Assembly: GCA_964462685.1 (NCBI GenBank)
Contig: CAYWYR010000014.1
Coordinates: forward strand, 23,634 to 87,633
DNA length: 64,000 nucleotides
Direction of reading: 5' to 3'
Origin: CAYWYR01 sp964462685
GTDB lineage: Bacteria; Bacteroidota; Ignavibacteria; Kapaibacteriales; UBA2268
The notes beneath the pieces were generated by a model, which did not search any database, was not told the origin of the DNA, and saw nothing but the letters and a program-made list of their open reading frames with translations. Position 1 is the stretch's first letter. Each line of letters starts with the position of its first letter. The position numbers were made by a program, and so were the translations under genes. Below are positions 1-7,420 of this stretch, piece after piece.

Positions 1-675
1 TGGAAGGTAAAAGAAAACTTTAATAAGGCAGCTAATAATGGTATAGCTACAGAATTGTTCTGGGATGGCAAGTATAGAACAGTCTCTGATATTTTGCTGG
101 AAATTCTTTTGCCGATGGCAAAACAAACAGCTACATCATTAGGACTGGAAGATGATATAGAAAGACTAAATAAGGTTCAATCCAAAGCTGAAAAAAGACT
201 TACAGGTGCGGCTTGGCAATTGGAACGCTTTTTCGAATCACCTCTTCCGGTTACCGATACAACTAAAGCTATTTCAAGAACGATGTCCGAATATCAATAT
301 AAAGACATTGAGCTTGTGAACTGGACTGATGAATTACTGGATATTACACCGACTTACGCCAGTGATATACCTGGAGAGTCACCTCTGAGAGTATCGAAGG
401 ATTATCCTGCGGATTATACCAAGAAACTTGCTATGCGCCAGGAAAAAAGCTACGTTACTGTGTATGATAGAAGTAGTTCTTTGGAATATACCATAAGAAC
501 TATTGACATATCTAGTAAAAACGGTGAACCTATAAAGGATATAGAACTAGAAACAATTGTCAGTATCGATTACAGAACCCCGATCGATAAAGTGAAAGAA
601 CTTGTCAACCAAGGTAAAGAAGAAATAGCGATAACTAGAGATAATGCTACGGTAAAAGTAGTGAGGCCTATATAA
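1..675 (+). CDS. GCS2-like carboxylate-amine ligase, C-terminal part (5' truncated by window)
   Basis: The reading frame is open from base 1 with no stop, so the TTG at 55 is probably internal and the gene starts outside the window. The segment reading LLEILLPMAKQTATSLGL, then KRLTGAAWQLERF, resembles the C-terminal helices of GCS2-family carboxylate-amine ligases (YbdK/EgtA-like), where a TGAxWQ motif is typical. The last 80 or so residues (from about KSYVTVYDR) are not part of that family core and look like an extra beta-rich domain. The TAA stop overlaps the ATG of the next gene by one base, so the two are translationally coupled. The catalytic part is not in the window, so the family call rests on the tail only. 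Confidence 0.6.
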   Translation, partial: WKVKENFNKAANNGIATELFWDGKYRTVSDILLEILLPMAKQTATSLGLEDDIERLNKVQSKAEKRLTGAAWQLERFFESPLPVTDTTKAISRTMSEYQYKDIELVNWTDELLDITPTYASDIPGESPLRVSKDYPADYTKKLAMRQEKSYVTVYDRSSSLEYTIRTIDISSKNGEPIKDIELETIVSIDYRTPIDKVKELVNQGKEEIAITRDNATVKVVRPI

Positions 676-1634
676 TGTATAAAACTATATGCAGGGCTAC
701 CGGTGGTGAAATAGAGTTTGAAAGGTTAGTTGGTGAAGCCGGCAAGGCCGAAAGCGGCCCCACAGTAATATTTACATTAGGTATTCATGGAAATGAACCT
801 ACCGGTTTGGAGGCATTTGCCCGAGTTTTGAAAAAACTGGATGATGGGGAGTTCAAAAGTTTTTCCGGTAGGCTTGTGGGCATAGCAGGAAATCTCGAAG
901 CCTTGCAAAAGGGCATGAGATATATTGATACGGACTTGAACAGAAACTGGAGTGATGAGGCGATAAACAACCCCGATAACACCAACGAAGCCAAACAGAA
1001 GTCAGAAATAGGACGAGAGTTAATAAAATACAAGAATGAAGCCGACATTGCAGGTCAAAAGTTTTATCACTTTGATCTGCATACCACCAGTGCGGAAAGC
1101 AAGCCGTTTTCGATCATAAATGAAAAATATAGAGAAAACATAATTGCTGCATCTACTATGCCGGTATCTAAGGTAATCGGTATGCACCCTTACCAGGAAA
1201 TGACAATGACTGACTATTGGAATACTAAAGGGTACACTTCATATTTATTTGAAGCAGGCCAGCATGACAGTCTTTCAGCAGTGGAAAATCATGAATCTTT
1301 TATATGGCTGCAGTTATTCGAAAAAGATATTATCGATAAAGAAACCAATGAGGATCTTTACTTCCATCATCGCAACAGCCTAAGCAAGTATGTGTTTACA
1401 GATTCGGTATATTTTGAAGTATGTCATTGTCATAAGATCAAGCCAGAAGATAATTTTAAAATGAAACTTGGTTATACTAATCTTGATGAAATAAAGAAGG
1501 GTGAGATATTAGCATCAGACAATAACGGGGAGATCAAAGCCCCTCTTGATGGTAAAATATTTATGCCATTATATCAGAAACAAGGCAATGACGGATTTTT
1601 TATAGTGTGCGCTACAGACGATCCGCTTGAATAA
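675..1634 (+). CDS. AstE/AspA-family zinc-dependent deacylase (M14-like)
   Basis: 319 aa, the usual length for succinylglutamate desuccinylase/aspartoacylase proteins. The zinc site is visible: GIHGNEPTG (His38, Glu41) and FDLHTTSAE (His136). DLNRNW is the substrate-binding Asn-Arg motif and LFEAGQHD holds the likely catalytic Glu193. The family removes an acyl group from an N-acyl amino acid in the cytoplasm. The C-terminal 70 residues form the usual beta-rich lid. It is coupled to the upstream GCS2-type ligase by a one-base TAATG overlap. This suggests that one enzyme makes and the other trims an amide-linked metabolite, but the substrate cannot be read from the sequence. Confidence 0.85.
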   Translation: MYKTICRATGGEIEFERLVGEAGKAESGPTVIFTLGIHGNEPTGLEAFARVLKKLDDGEFKSFSGRLVGIAGNLEALQKGMRYIDTDLNRNWSDEAINNPDNTNEAKQKSEIGRELIKYKNEADIAGQKFYHFDLHTTSAESKPFSIINEKYRENIIAASTMPVSKVIGMHPYQEMTMTDYWNTKGYTSYLFEAGQHDSLSAVENHESFIWLQLFEKDIIDKETNEDLYFHHRNSLSKYVFTDSVYFEVCHCHKIKPEDNFKMKLGYTNLDEIKKGEILASDNNGEIKAPLDGKIFMPLYQKQGNDGFFIVCATDDPLE

Positions 1635-1679
1635 TAACCGGTAACACCTTGGTGCTATATGATAGGAACCAGTCGGATA

Positions 1680-2300
1680 TCATGCTCTTTGGGGGTATCC
1701 TTTTTCATTTTTATTATTTTCCGATAGCTTATCTGTAAGTTCTGGGTTTATTAGCAATACAAAGGCAACCAACGGCAGTAATAGCCTTGAGCCGATTGCG
1801 CCATACCCATTTAAGATATCATTTGCAGATATGAGAAGTTTTTGATAATAGCTGATAGGTATATCTCTTACAAACTGTTCGCCTACCAGTGTATATGCTG
1901 CGTTCATATCGATAGCGTAGGGCAATAACAGTTTTGCTAGCATAAAAACCAAACCCGCCGATAGGAATAAAAGAGAGTAATTCCAGCGTGTCTTTAAAAT
2001 ATATAGTACAAATGATAGATATGTGAACAGTAAACTTGGCAAAATCAAATGTGAGTAAAAATCTGTTCTGTGAACCGAACCCATATATTCTATACCTCTA
2101 TGAGAGGTAACCGCTAATCTATCTATTAGAAGCAACTCATTACCATCTGCTTTGAAAGCAAGTGATTCGCTATAGCCGCTGAATAACGCCGAAAGTAAGT
2201 TAGAAGTCGCTACACATAATCCAACATCAAATATCTTGGAAATGAAGAGCAATAAAACAAAAGAAACAGATCCGAGAAGTATCAGGTATCCTTTTTTCAT
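1680..2300 (-). CDS. Exosortase-associated membrane protein
   Basis: 206 aa with about four hydrophobic segments (residues 5-25, 85-105, 110-125, 170-190) and a basic, polar tail. Its ATG directly follows the TAA of the exosortase-family gene (stop at 2301-2303, start at 2298-2300), so the two are co-translated. Exosortase subfamilies often have a dedicated small membrane partner next door (for example XrtF-associated and XrtH-associated proteins), and this gene fits that place and size. I see no catalytic motif. The role as exosortase partner is inferred from position; the membrane topology is read from the sequence. Confidence 0.6.
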   Translation of the reverse strand: MKKGYLILLGSVSFVLLLFISKIFDVGLCVATSNLLSALFSGYSESLAFKADGNELLLIDRLAVTSHRGIEYMGSVHRTDFYSHLILPSLLFTYLSFVLYILKTRWNYSLLFLSAGLVFMLAKLLLPYAIDMNAAYTLVGEQFVRDIPISYYQKLLISANDILNGYGAIGSRLLLPLVAFVLLINPELTDKLSENNKNEKGYPQRA

Positions 2301-2795
2301 TTATTTTTTGATCCCTACTTTCTTTAATGAAAATACCCATATTCCGAAAACCCCTGCGGCTATAATACCGGGGAATACATTATGATGCATCATATCCAGA
2401 AGGCTTTCATCCCTGATCAGTGTCTCAACCAGTCCAACAACTCGGCCGATATTCATTGCATACAATACTGTTGAGCCCAAAAGAATATGAACAAGTTTCT
2501 TTCTCAGTCCTCCGTTCATAGCAAGTACTGCTAAGGAATAAATAAGGATCGGTTCGCTGCCCTCACAGCCATATCCCACCATAATGGATTTGCCTTTTGT
2601 GATGATTATATCACCTATAGTCTGGATATCACGACCGAAAACAGAAAGAACGCCTGAAGATAAAGTTACTGTTAAGGTTTTGAATACAGAATTAAGGCCG
2701 GATAAAAATCCCGCCTGTAACGAGATATAGTAAGCCGCAATAGCCAGTATCACCCGAAATGGGTAGCTTTTGTTAAAAAGGGAAACCAACTTCAT
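2301..2795 (-). CDS. Exosortase/archaeosortase-family transpeptidase-like membrane protein
   Basis: 164 aa, mostly hydrophobic. The triad expected of the family is present in order: Cys in GYGCEGSEPILI (about residue 75), Arg in NIGRVVGL (about 118) and His in MMHHNVFPG (about 138). Exosortases cleave a C-terminal sorting signal (PEP-CTERM type) at the inner membrane and pass the protein on for surface attachment. The protein is short for EpsH-type exosortases and closer in size and motif spacing to the XrtH-like group; that subgrouping is inference. It is translated with the membrane protein downstream. No protein with a recognisable CTERM signal lies in this window. Confidence 0.8.
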   Translation of the reverse strand: MKLVSLFNKSYPFRVILAIAAYYISLQAGFLSGLNSVFKTLTVTLSSGVLSVFGRDIQTIGDIIITKGKSIMVGYGCEGSEPILIYSLAVLAMNGGLRKKLVHILLGSTVLYAMNIGRVVGLVETLIRDESLLDMMHHNVFPGIIAAGVFGIWVFSLKKVGIKK

Positions 2796-2923
2796 CCTGA
2801 AAGTCCTTCTTCATCTTTGAATAATATTAGTATCGTCAATTTTTAGGACATCTTTAATTATCTCAAGATACTTAAATTGCATACTTAAATATGTAAGTAG
2901 AACTGACTAAAAAACGAGTTATA

Positions 2924-3706
2924 ATGGAATTCAAAACACTAATTGTCGAAGTGGAAAACCATACTGCCGTTGTTAAACTAAATAGGCCAGATAAGCTAAA
3001 CGCTCTAAGTAAGCAGGTATTCGATGATCTGGATGAACTTGTAAGCGCTATTGAAGGTGATGAAGACATCAGGTGCGTTATCCTAACGGGAGAGGGAAAA
3101 GCTTTTGCCGCAGGTGCCGATATCAAAGAGCTTAACGCTAGCGATAGCTTAAGCAAGGGCCGCCAGTTTTCCGAATACGGCAGCAGAGTAATGGAGAAAA
3201 TCTATAATCTGAATAAACCCGTTATTGCAGCGGTAAACGGTTTTGCACTCGGCGGTGGCTGTGAGCTTGCTATGAGCTGCCACATCCGCTATGCATCTGA
3301 CAAAGCGAAATTCGGGCAGCCGGAGGTTAATCTAGGAATTATACCCGGATACGGCGGAACTCAGAGACTTACAAAACTGGTCGGCATAGGTAAATCACTG
3401 GAAATGAACCTTACCGGTGATTTGATAAGGGCCGACGAAGCTAAGCGTATCGGGCTTGTTAACGATGTTTTCGCACCTGAGGATTTGATAACCGAAGTTA
3501 AAAAGATTTGCGATACGATTAAAAGTAAAGCTCCTTTGGCTATTTCGGCAGTTCTCGAAGCAGTCAAATCATCACTTGAGACTGGCTACCGCGACGGCCT
3601 CGCTCTTGAATCCCGTAAATTCGGCGAAATCTGCGCTACGGAAGACTTCAAAGAGGGGACTAGCGCTTTCCTGGAGAAACGAGAAGCAGAATTTAAAGGC
3701 AAGTAA
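2924..3706 (+). CDS. Enoyl-CoA hydratase/isomerase (crotonase family)
   Basis: 260 aa, full length for a hydratase. AAGADIKEL and ALGGGCELAMSC form the oxyanion hole, and the two catalytic acids of true hydratases are present as Glu114 (GGCEL) and Glu134 (GQPEV). They are followed by the classic NLGIIPGYGGTQRL stretch. The expected reaction is hydration of trans-2-enoyl-CoA in fatty-acid beta-oxidation, or of crotonyl-CoA in butanoate metabolism. It stands alone, divergent from the exosortase operon, with no other beta-oxidation gene nearby. A hairpin at 3722-3753 ends the transcript. Confidence 0.92.
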   Translation: MEFKTLIVEVENHTAVVKLNRPDKLNALSKQVFDDLDELVSAIEGDEDIRCVILTGEGKAFAAGADIKELNASDSLSKGRQFSEYGSRVMEKIYNLNKPVIAAVNGFALGGGCELAMSCHIRYASDKAKFGQPEVNLGIIPGYGGTQRLTKLVGIGKSLEMNLTGDLIRADEAKRIGLVNDVFAPEDLITEVKKICDTIKSKAPLAISAVLEAVKSSLETGYRDGLALESRKFGEICATEDFKEGTSAFLEKREAEFKGK

Positions 3707-3721
3707 ATACAAAGAACAAAA

Positions 3722-3753
3722 TAAGCCAGTGAAAAAAACTTTTCGCTGGCTTA
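3722..3753. terminator. Bidirectional hairpin terminator between convergent genes
   Basis: Near-perfect 14-bp inverted repeat, taagccagtgaaaa paired with ttttcgctggctta (one G-T wobble), separated by a few A bases. It lies between the crotonase stop and the convergent lipoprotein stop, and A/T runs inside the stem serve both directions. Confidence 0.7.
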
Positions 3754-3771
3754 CTTGTTCGATGATATAAT

Positions 3772-4242
3772 TTACTCTTCTATTTCCCCTGCATACCTGA
3801 AATACAGATTTGTATTGTCGGTAGTGGTGATTCTAAGTATGTCGCCATCAATTGAATAGCTCGAGGTAGAGGATAGACCATTAAGATATTTTTCTTCCCA
3901 GTCCATAAGGTTTTCACAATACTTAAAAGTTGTAGATAGCGACAAGTCGATTTCATAGTCATTTGTGAAAGTGTATGTACCTTCATAAGAATTACATAGA
4001 CCTGACTCGACAGTATTGTCTTTAAAAAAAGAAATTTCTGTATACAAATCATCTGGCAAAACTTCTCCAGAACTGCCGCTTTTCTGAATACCCAAAAACT
4101 GCCAATGATTTTGCAGCTCATAATCAACGGAATCACTGCTAACCTGAAATGCTGAATTAGGCTGGTTGATCGTATCTCCATCATCGCAGGCTGTTACTAA
4201 TAATGATAACGCCACACATAGTAGAATAAGAAATGATTTCAC
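3772..4242 (-). CDS. META/HslJ-like domain lipoprotein
   Basis: 156 aa. A lipoprotein signal peptide ends in LLVTAC (Cys19), followed by Asp-Asp. The mature part has the META-type pattern: a short aromatic-rich start (NHWQFLGIQ), SFFKDNTVESGLCNSYEGTY, LSTTFKYCENLMDWEEKYLNGL, then SIDGDILRIT. HslJ/META domains are small beta-rich folds often found in heat- or antibiotic-response lipoproteins; their biochemical role is unknown. Two Cys (in GLCN and KYCEN) could form a disulfide, as in HslJ. Single gene, expected in the periplasm or anchored to the outer membrane. Confidence 0.7.
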   Translation of the reverse strand: MKSFLILLCVALSLLVTACDDGDTINQPNSAFQVSSDSVDYELQNHWQFLGIQKSGSSGEVLPDDLYTEISFFKDNTVESGLCNSYEGTYTFTNDYEIDLSLSTTFKYCENLMDWEEKYLNGLSSTSSYSIDGDILRITTTDNTNLYFRYAGEIEE

Positions 4243-4357
4243 GGTAATTCCATATTAATATATAACACTCTAACCAATAGACACTTCAAATTCAATATAG
4301 TTACACTTACTATTCAGTATCGGGTTTTCAGCTTTAAGATACTAATACTAACATTTT

Positions 4358-5578
4358 TTACCCCTTACTCATCCTGTTTTTATAATAAAAGCCTACAATC
4401 CTATGGATAATAGCTGATATAACTACTAATAGTGCCGTTGCTGACCACAGAAGCTCTTTATCCTCGAAGCCAGTCTCGTGCAGCGCAAAAGCGAGATAGA
4501 AAAATGAACCAACCCCTTTAATGCCCAAAAATGCTACCAGTCCTCTTTCTTTCCATACCATCTCCGAACCTAGCGTTGGTATAATCCCAAAAAGCGGACG
4601 AATAATGAATATAAATGCTATACAAACTATAACGAGCTCTATATTAATCCCCCCAAACCAATCCTGAACTATATATCCCCCAAGCAAAAACATTATAGCG
4701 ACTACCAAAAAGCCTTCTAACTGTTCGATAACATTATGCATCTCATAGTGCATTTTATTCTGTTTCTCTTGTTGTTTTAGAGTAAGTGCAGCCACAAATA
4801 CCGCGATGAACCCATAAGCATGTATAGCTTCTGTGAAACCGTAAGTAAAGAAAGTGATCGCTATCGCCAGAAAACCGAAATGTTTAGAATCTATATTGTA
4901 CTTTTCAGCTTTATGAAGAAAAATCCAACACATCAGCTTGCCAACCCCATAACCTACTGCCAATCCAATTGCTATACGGTACACAACATCCTGAAGAAAC
5001 CATGTTAAACCCCAGTCGGTTATATTCAGTCCGTACATTGCTATCATAACCGCAAACCAAGTAAAAGGGAAGGCCAGCCCGTCATTCAATCCAGCCTCAG
5101 CTGTCAGACTGAACTGAACTTCATGCTCTTCATCTTCATTCTCTTCGGGATCCACCTGAACGTCGCTTGCCAGTACAGGGTCGGTAGGTGCGAACACCGC
5201 ACCGAGCAGTACCGCTGATGCAGGAACAAGGCCCGCCCAGATTCCTATCAGGGACACCGCTGCTATACATAATATCATTGTTACCAATACCAGAAGTAGT
5301 GGTATCCTATAAGCTTTAAAGCTAAACCCACGATCGAGTTTGAGCCCTGCACCCATAAGGCTTACTATCACTGTAATCTCAGCGAGTTTGAGTATTATCG
5401 AATTCCCTTCGATAGGGCTTGGGTTCGGTAGATTAATAGGAAGTAAATACAGGCCTATTCCGAGAAACAAGGCCACCATAGGGGCATTCAGGAAAACGTG
5501 CCTTTCCATTTTCTTTAACCAAGGCAGAGCCAGCCAAAGGACCCCGATAATAATATATACCCAAACGTAAACCGCCAT
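4358..5578 (-). CDS. CPA-family Na+(K+)/H+ antiporter
   Basis: 406 aa from ATG 5578, which has an AAGGA Shine-Dalgarno six bases upstream; a TTG two codons earlier is less likely. There are about 11-12 membrane segments. The ion-binding motif of cation/proton antiporters is clear: FAPTDPVLASDVQV and then AEAGLNDGLAFPF (the Asn-Asp pair of electrogenic exchangers). An acidic loop between them (DPEENEDEEHEVQF) may sense ions or pH. No TrkA-type regulatory domain follows, unlike KefB-type proteins. Expected role: Na+ or K+ extrusion and pH control at the inner membrane. Confidence 0.9.
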   Translation of the reverse strand: MAVYVWVYIIIGVLWLALPWLKKMERHVFLNAPMVALFLGIGLYLLPINLPNPSPIEGNSIILKLAEITVIVSLMGAGLKLDRGFSFKAYRIPLLLVLVTMILCIAAVSLIGIWAGLVPASAVLLGAVFAPTDPVLASDVQVDPEENEDEEHEVQFSLTAEAGLNDGLAFPFTWFAVMIAMYGLNITDWGLTWFLQDVVYRIAIGLAVGYGVGKLMCWIFLHKAEKYNIDSKHFGFLAIAITFFTYGFTEAIHAYGFIAVFVAALTLKQQEKQNKMHYEMHNVIEQLEGFLVVAIMFLLGGYIVQDWFGGINIELVIVCIAFIFIIRPLFGIIPTLGSEMVWKERGLVAFLGIKGVGSFFYLAFALHETGFEDKELLWSATALLVVISAIIHRIVGFYYKNRMSKG

Positions 5579-5644
5579 ATTCAATCCTTATCCCTGTTGT
5601 CCGATATTACGTAGACTCAAATAGGTTTGCGGTGTTGTATATTA

Positions 5645-6559
5645 CTATATAAACATGGATATCTTTTTATTGAAGTAATCTAAGTATACTGAAGAACTTC
5701 TAGTATCTAGATAAGACTCATCTATCAATGATCGAATAGATTCCGATCTTGTGGCTACTCTATTGAATGAGTTGAGCACCTGTTTTTCTGTAAGCCCGAT
5801 ATTTTCTCCAAATGACAATAAATCATCTTTTGTGATGTTTTTCTTCTTGCCATTAAGTGTCAAGGCTGTTTCTTCTTTATCTTCAGGGATGAGGATCTTA
5901 GTGTTCAGCAGATCATAAGCGGGCGCCATACCCCAACTGTTTTTCGTCACAACCATTGAAAAATTTTTAAGGTGCATATCCGCATTTCCGGTAATAAGGC
6001 TGCATAATATGATATCGAAAAGATATGTTAAGTCCAGTTGTACTCTGTTAGAGTATCTTTTCAGCCCATGGGCTATCTTCTCATAAGATCCAGTGTATTT
6101 ATCGTATGCCTCTAGTATCTGGTAGAAGTCAAGCATATGTATTTTTTTACCATTCCTGGATCTGTCGATTCTTTTGGTTATATAACATAATTCTCCTGAC
6201 CTAAGCTTTATAAAACTAAATGGGACGGTATTTATTCCAAGTTCCTTTGCTATCAGCATAGTTAGCAATTCGTTTGCTGGCATGCTTGGGAAGCTGCCGG
6301 TTGGCGGTTTTAGTATGTATAAACCATCGAGAACACCGACTATGGTCAGCCTGGTATTTTTATCAGTTGTATTGAGAGATAAAGAGAGTTTTGGCTGTAC
6401 ACCTGTTATTGATGTTCGGGAGCGGACAATCTCAAGCCCTAAATCATAAATATCATTATACGAATACGGAAGTTCTGGAGGATTAGGCGTGCCAAAGAAT
6501 TTTACAGAATGATCGCTATTCGCATAGGGATCGATTTTTGTATGTAAGTGTCTTTTCAC
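5645..6559 (-). CDS. HipT-like serine/threonine kinase toxin (HipA C-terminal type)
   Basis: 304 aa with GTG start at 6559, which overlaps the TGA of the upstream gene as GTGA and has GAGG before it; an ATG at 6598 would add 13 residues and a 43-bp overlap. HipA-fold kinase motifs: RTSITGVQPKLSLSL (Gly-rich loop with the S-x-S/T autophosphorylation site that HipT carries as SIS, here SIT), the catalytic loop NADMHLKNFS, and APAYDLLNT (metal-binding Asp). The N-terminal subdomain of classical HipA is missing and is encoded separately by the next gene, the layout known from HipBST of E. coli O127. Family members phosphorylate an aminoacyl-tRNA synthetase and stop growth; the target here is unknown. 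Confidence 0.85.
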   Translation of the reverse strand: MKRHLHTKIDPYANSDHSVKFFGTPNPPELPYSYNDIYDLGLEIVRSRTSITGVQPKLSLSLNTTDKNTRLTIVGVLDGLYILKPPTGSFPSMPANELLTMLIAKELGINTVPFSFIKLRSGELCYITKRIDRSRNGKKIHMLDFYQILEAYDKYTGSYEKIAHGLKRYSNRVQLDLTYLFDIILCSLITGNADMHLKNFSMVVTKNSWGMAPAYDLLNTKILIPEDKEETALTLNGKKKNITKDDLLSFGENIGLTEKQVLNSFNRVATRSESIRSLIDESYLDTRSSSVYLDYFNKKISMFI

Positions 6560-6882
6560 TCTGCCTCGATCGGTCTTATGCTGACAGCACCTATACAATC
6601 TCTACAGACTGTCATAAGTAGCCCCATTCTATCACTTCTGTTGAGCTTCCAGTTAACGAGTGTTATATCAAGCATCCACCCCTCCGGTACTAGGCCTTCA
6701 AAGAATGGGAACAATCTCTTGCTTTTGTATGACTCTTCTCTTACAGGCATCGTAAATGTAATAAATCTGTCAGGGTATAATGGGATATACTTATGGTGAT
6801 ATTCAAAAATATATTCACCATCAGAAGTTTCCGTAAGATTGCCGCAGAGAATATTATCATAAAAGACCTCAGCTTTCCTCAT
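6556..6882 (-). CDS. HipS-like protein (stand-alone HipA N-terminal domain), likely antitoxin
   Basis: 108 aa. It matches the N-terminal subdomain of HipA (couple_hipA type): MRKAEVFYDNILCGNLTE, the FTMPVRE stretch, and FPFFEGLVPEGWMLD, the last being the conserved FxNLLPEG-like motif. In HipBST systems this small protein, HipS, neutralises the kinase while HipB mainly represses. It overlaps hipB by 14 bp upstream and the kinase gene by a GTGA overlap downstream, so the three are one operon. A split by mutation of a single hipA is unlikely because both overlaps are clean and both parts are full length. Confidence 0.82.
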   Translation of the reverse strand: MRKAEVFYDNILCGNLTETSDGEYIFEYHHKYIPLYPDRFITFTMPVREESYKSKRLFPFFEGLVPEGWMLDITLVNWKLNRSDRMGLLMTVCRDCIGAVSIRPIEAE

Positions 6883-7081
6883 ATTCCCTCCTTATTTTGA
6901 CCGCTCCGAGTTCATAGCCGAACATTTTCAGTACATCGTTAACGGTCTCGAAGTTAAGATTAGTCTTGCCCTGTTCTATTTTGCGTATTACGGTCAATGC
7001 TATGCCTGCTCTGTCAGCGAACTGCTCTTGAGATAGACCGGCCTCTTTTCTTTTTGATTTAAGTAGTGTAGATATATTCAT
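6869..7081 (-). CDS. HipB-like XRE-family repressor/antitoxin
   Basis: 70 aa, a minimal Cro/CI helix-turn-helix: LSQEQFADRAGIALTVIRKIEQGKTNLNFETVNDVLKMFGYEL. It lacks the longer C-terminal tail of E. coli HipB. First gene of the hipB-hipS-hipT operon. Its upstream region (7083-7184) holds two 19-bp direct repeats and a perfect inverted repeat, the likely autoregulatory operators. A decayed copy of its 3' half and of the start of hipS lies at 7254-7402. Confidence 0.88.
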   Translation of the reverse strand: MNISTLLKSKRKEAGLSQEQFADRAGIALTVIRKIEQGKTNLNFETVNDVLKMFGYELGAVKIRREYEES

Positions 7082-7082
7082 A

Positions 7083-7184
7083 TTATATGTATCCAGATAT
7101 AGTACTATACAAATATATGAAATTATATGTATGAAGATATAATAGAAAAATTAAACATTGTAGTATATGCAGAAACATATACTA
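7083..7184 (-). promoter_or_regulatory. hip operon promoter region with repeated operator-like sites
   Basis: Two near-identical 19-bp sequences, ttatatgtatccagatata at 7083-7101 and ttatatgtatgaagatata at 7123-7141, differ at two central bases and lie exactly 40 bp apart. About 20 bp further on is a perfect 9-bp inverted repeat, tagtatatg/catatacta, at 7161-7169 and 7176-7184. HipB proteins repress their own operon by binding several sites, which fits. Binding is inferred. Confidence 0.6.
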
Positions 7185-7253
7185 GCAATTGATTCTTCAA
7201 GTCTCTTCTCAATGAATAGCCATTAATAACACGCACAAAATGCATGTTATATC

Positions 7254-7402
7254 TCATAAAAGACCTCAGCTTTCCTCATTATCCTACCTTATTTTAACCG
7301 CCCCGAGTTCATAGCTTAATATTTTCAGTACATTATTGACGGTCTCGAAGTTAAGATTGGTCTTCCCCTGTTCTATCTTGCGTATCAATGTCAAGCCTAT
7401 TA
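7254..7402 (-). pseudogene. Decayed partial copy of hipB 3' end and hipS 5' end
   Basis: The roughly 149 bp align without large gaps to 6857-7002, across the end of hipB and the start of hipS, with most positions identical. On the minus strand it still reads LIRKIEQGKTNLNFETVN, then SYELGAVKIR followed by an early TAG. The hipS start remains as MRKAEVFYE, then a stop. The first half of hipB and the rest of hipS are gone. The fragment lies upstream of the live operon's operators, as expected after a tandem duplication and partial deletion. Confidence 0.85.
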
Positions 7403-7420
7403 TGGAGCAGCTCGATATGG

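Noticed and set aside
785..1048. Minus-strand ORF inside the AstE-like gene
   Set aside because: It is fully contained in a gene with clear catalytic motifs on the other strand; a shadow frame. The same holds for the other ORFs of about 60-180 codons opposite core genes.
2872..3156. A signal-like ORF on the minus strand opposite the crotonase
   Set aside because: It overlaps the invariant N-terminus of the crotonase on the other strand and has no coding support.
6541..7081. hipA split by a frameshift mutation
   Set aside because: The hipS and hipT parts each have clean translational overlaps and full-length domains, matching the natural HipBST layout.
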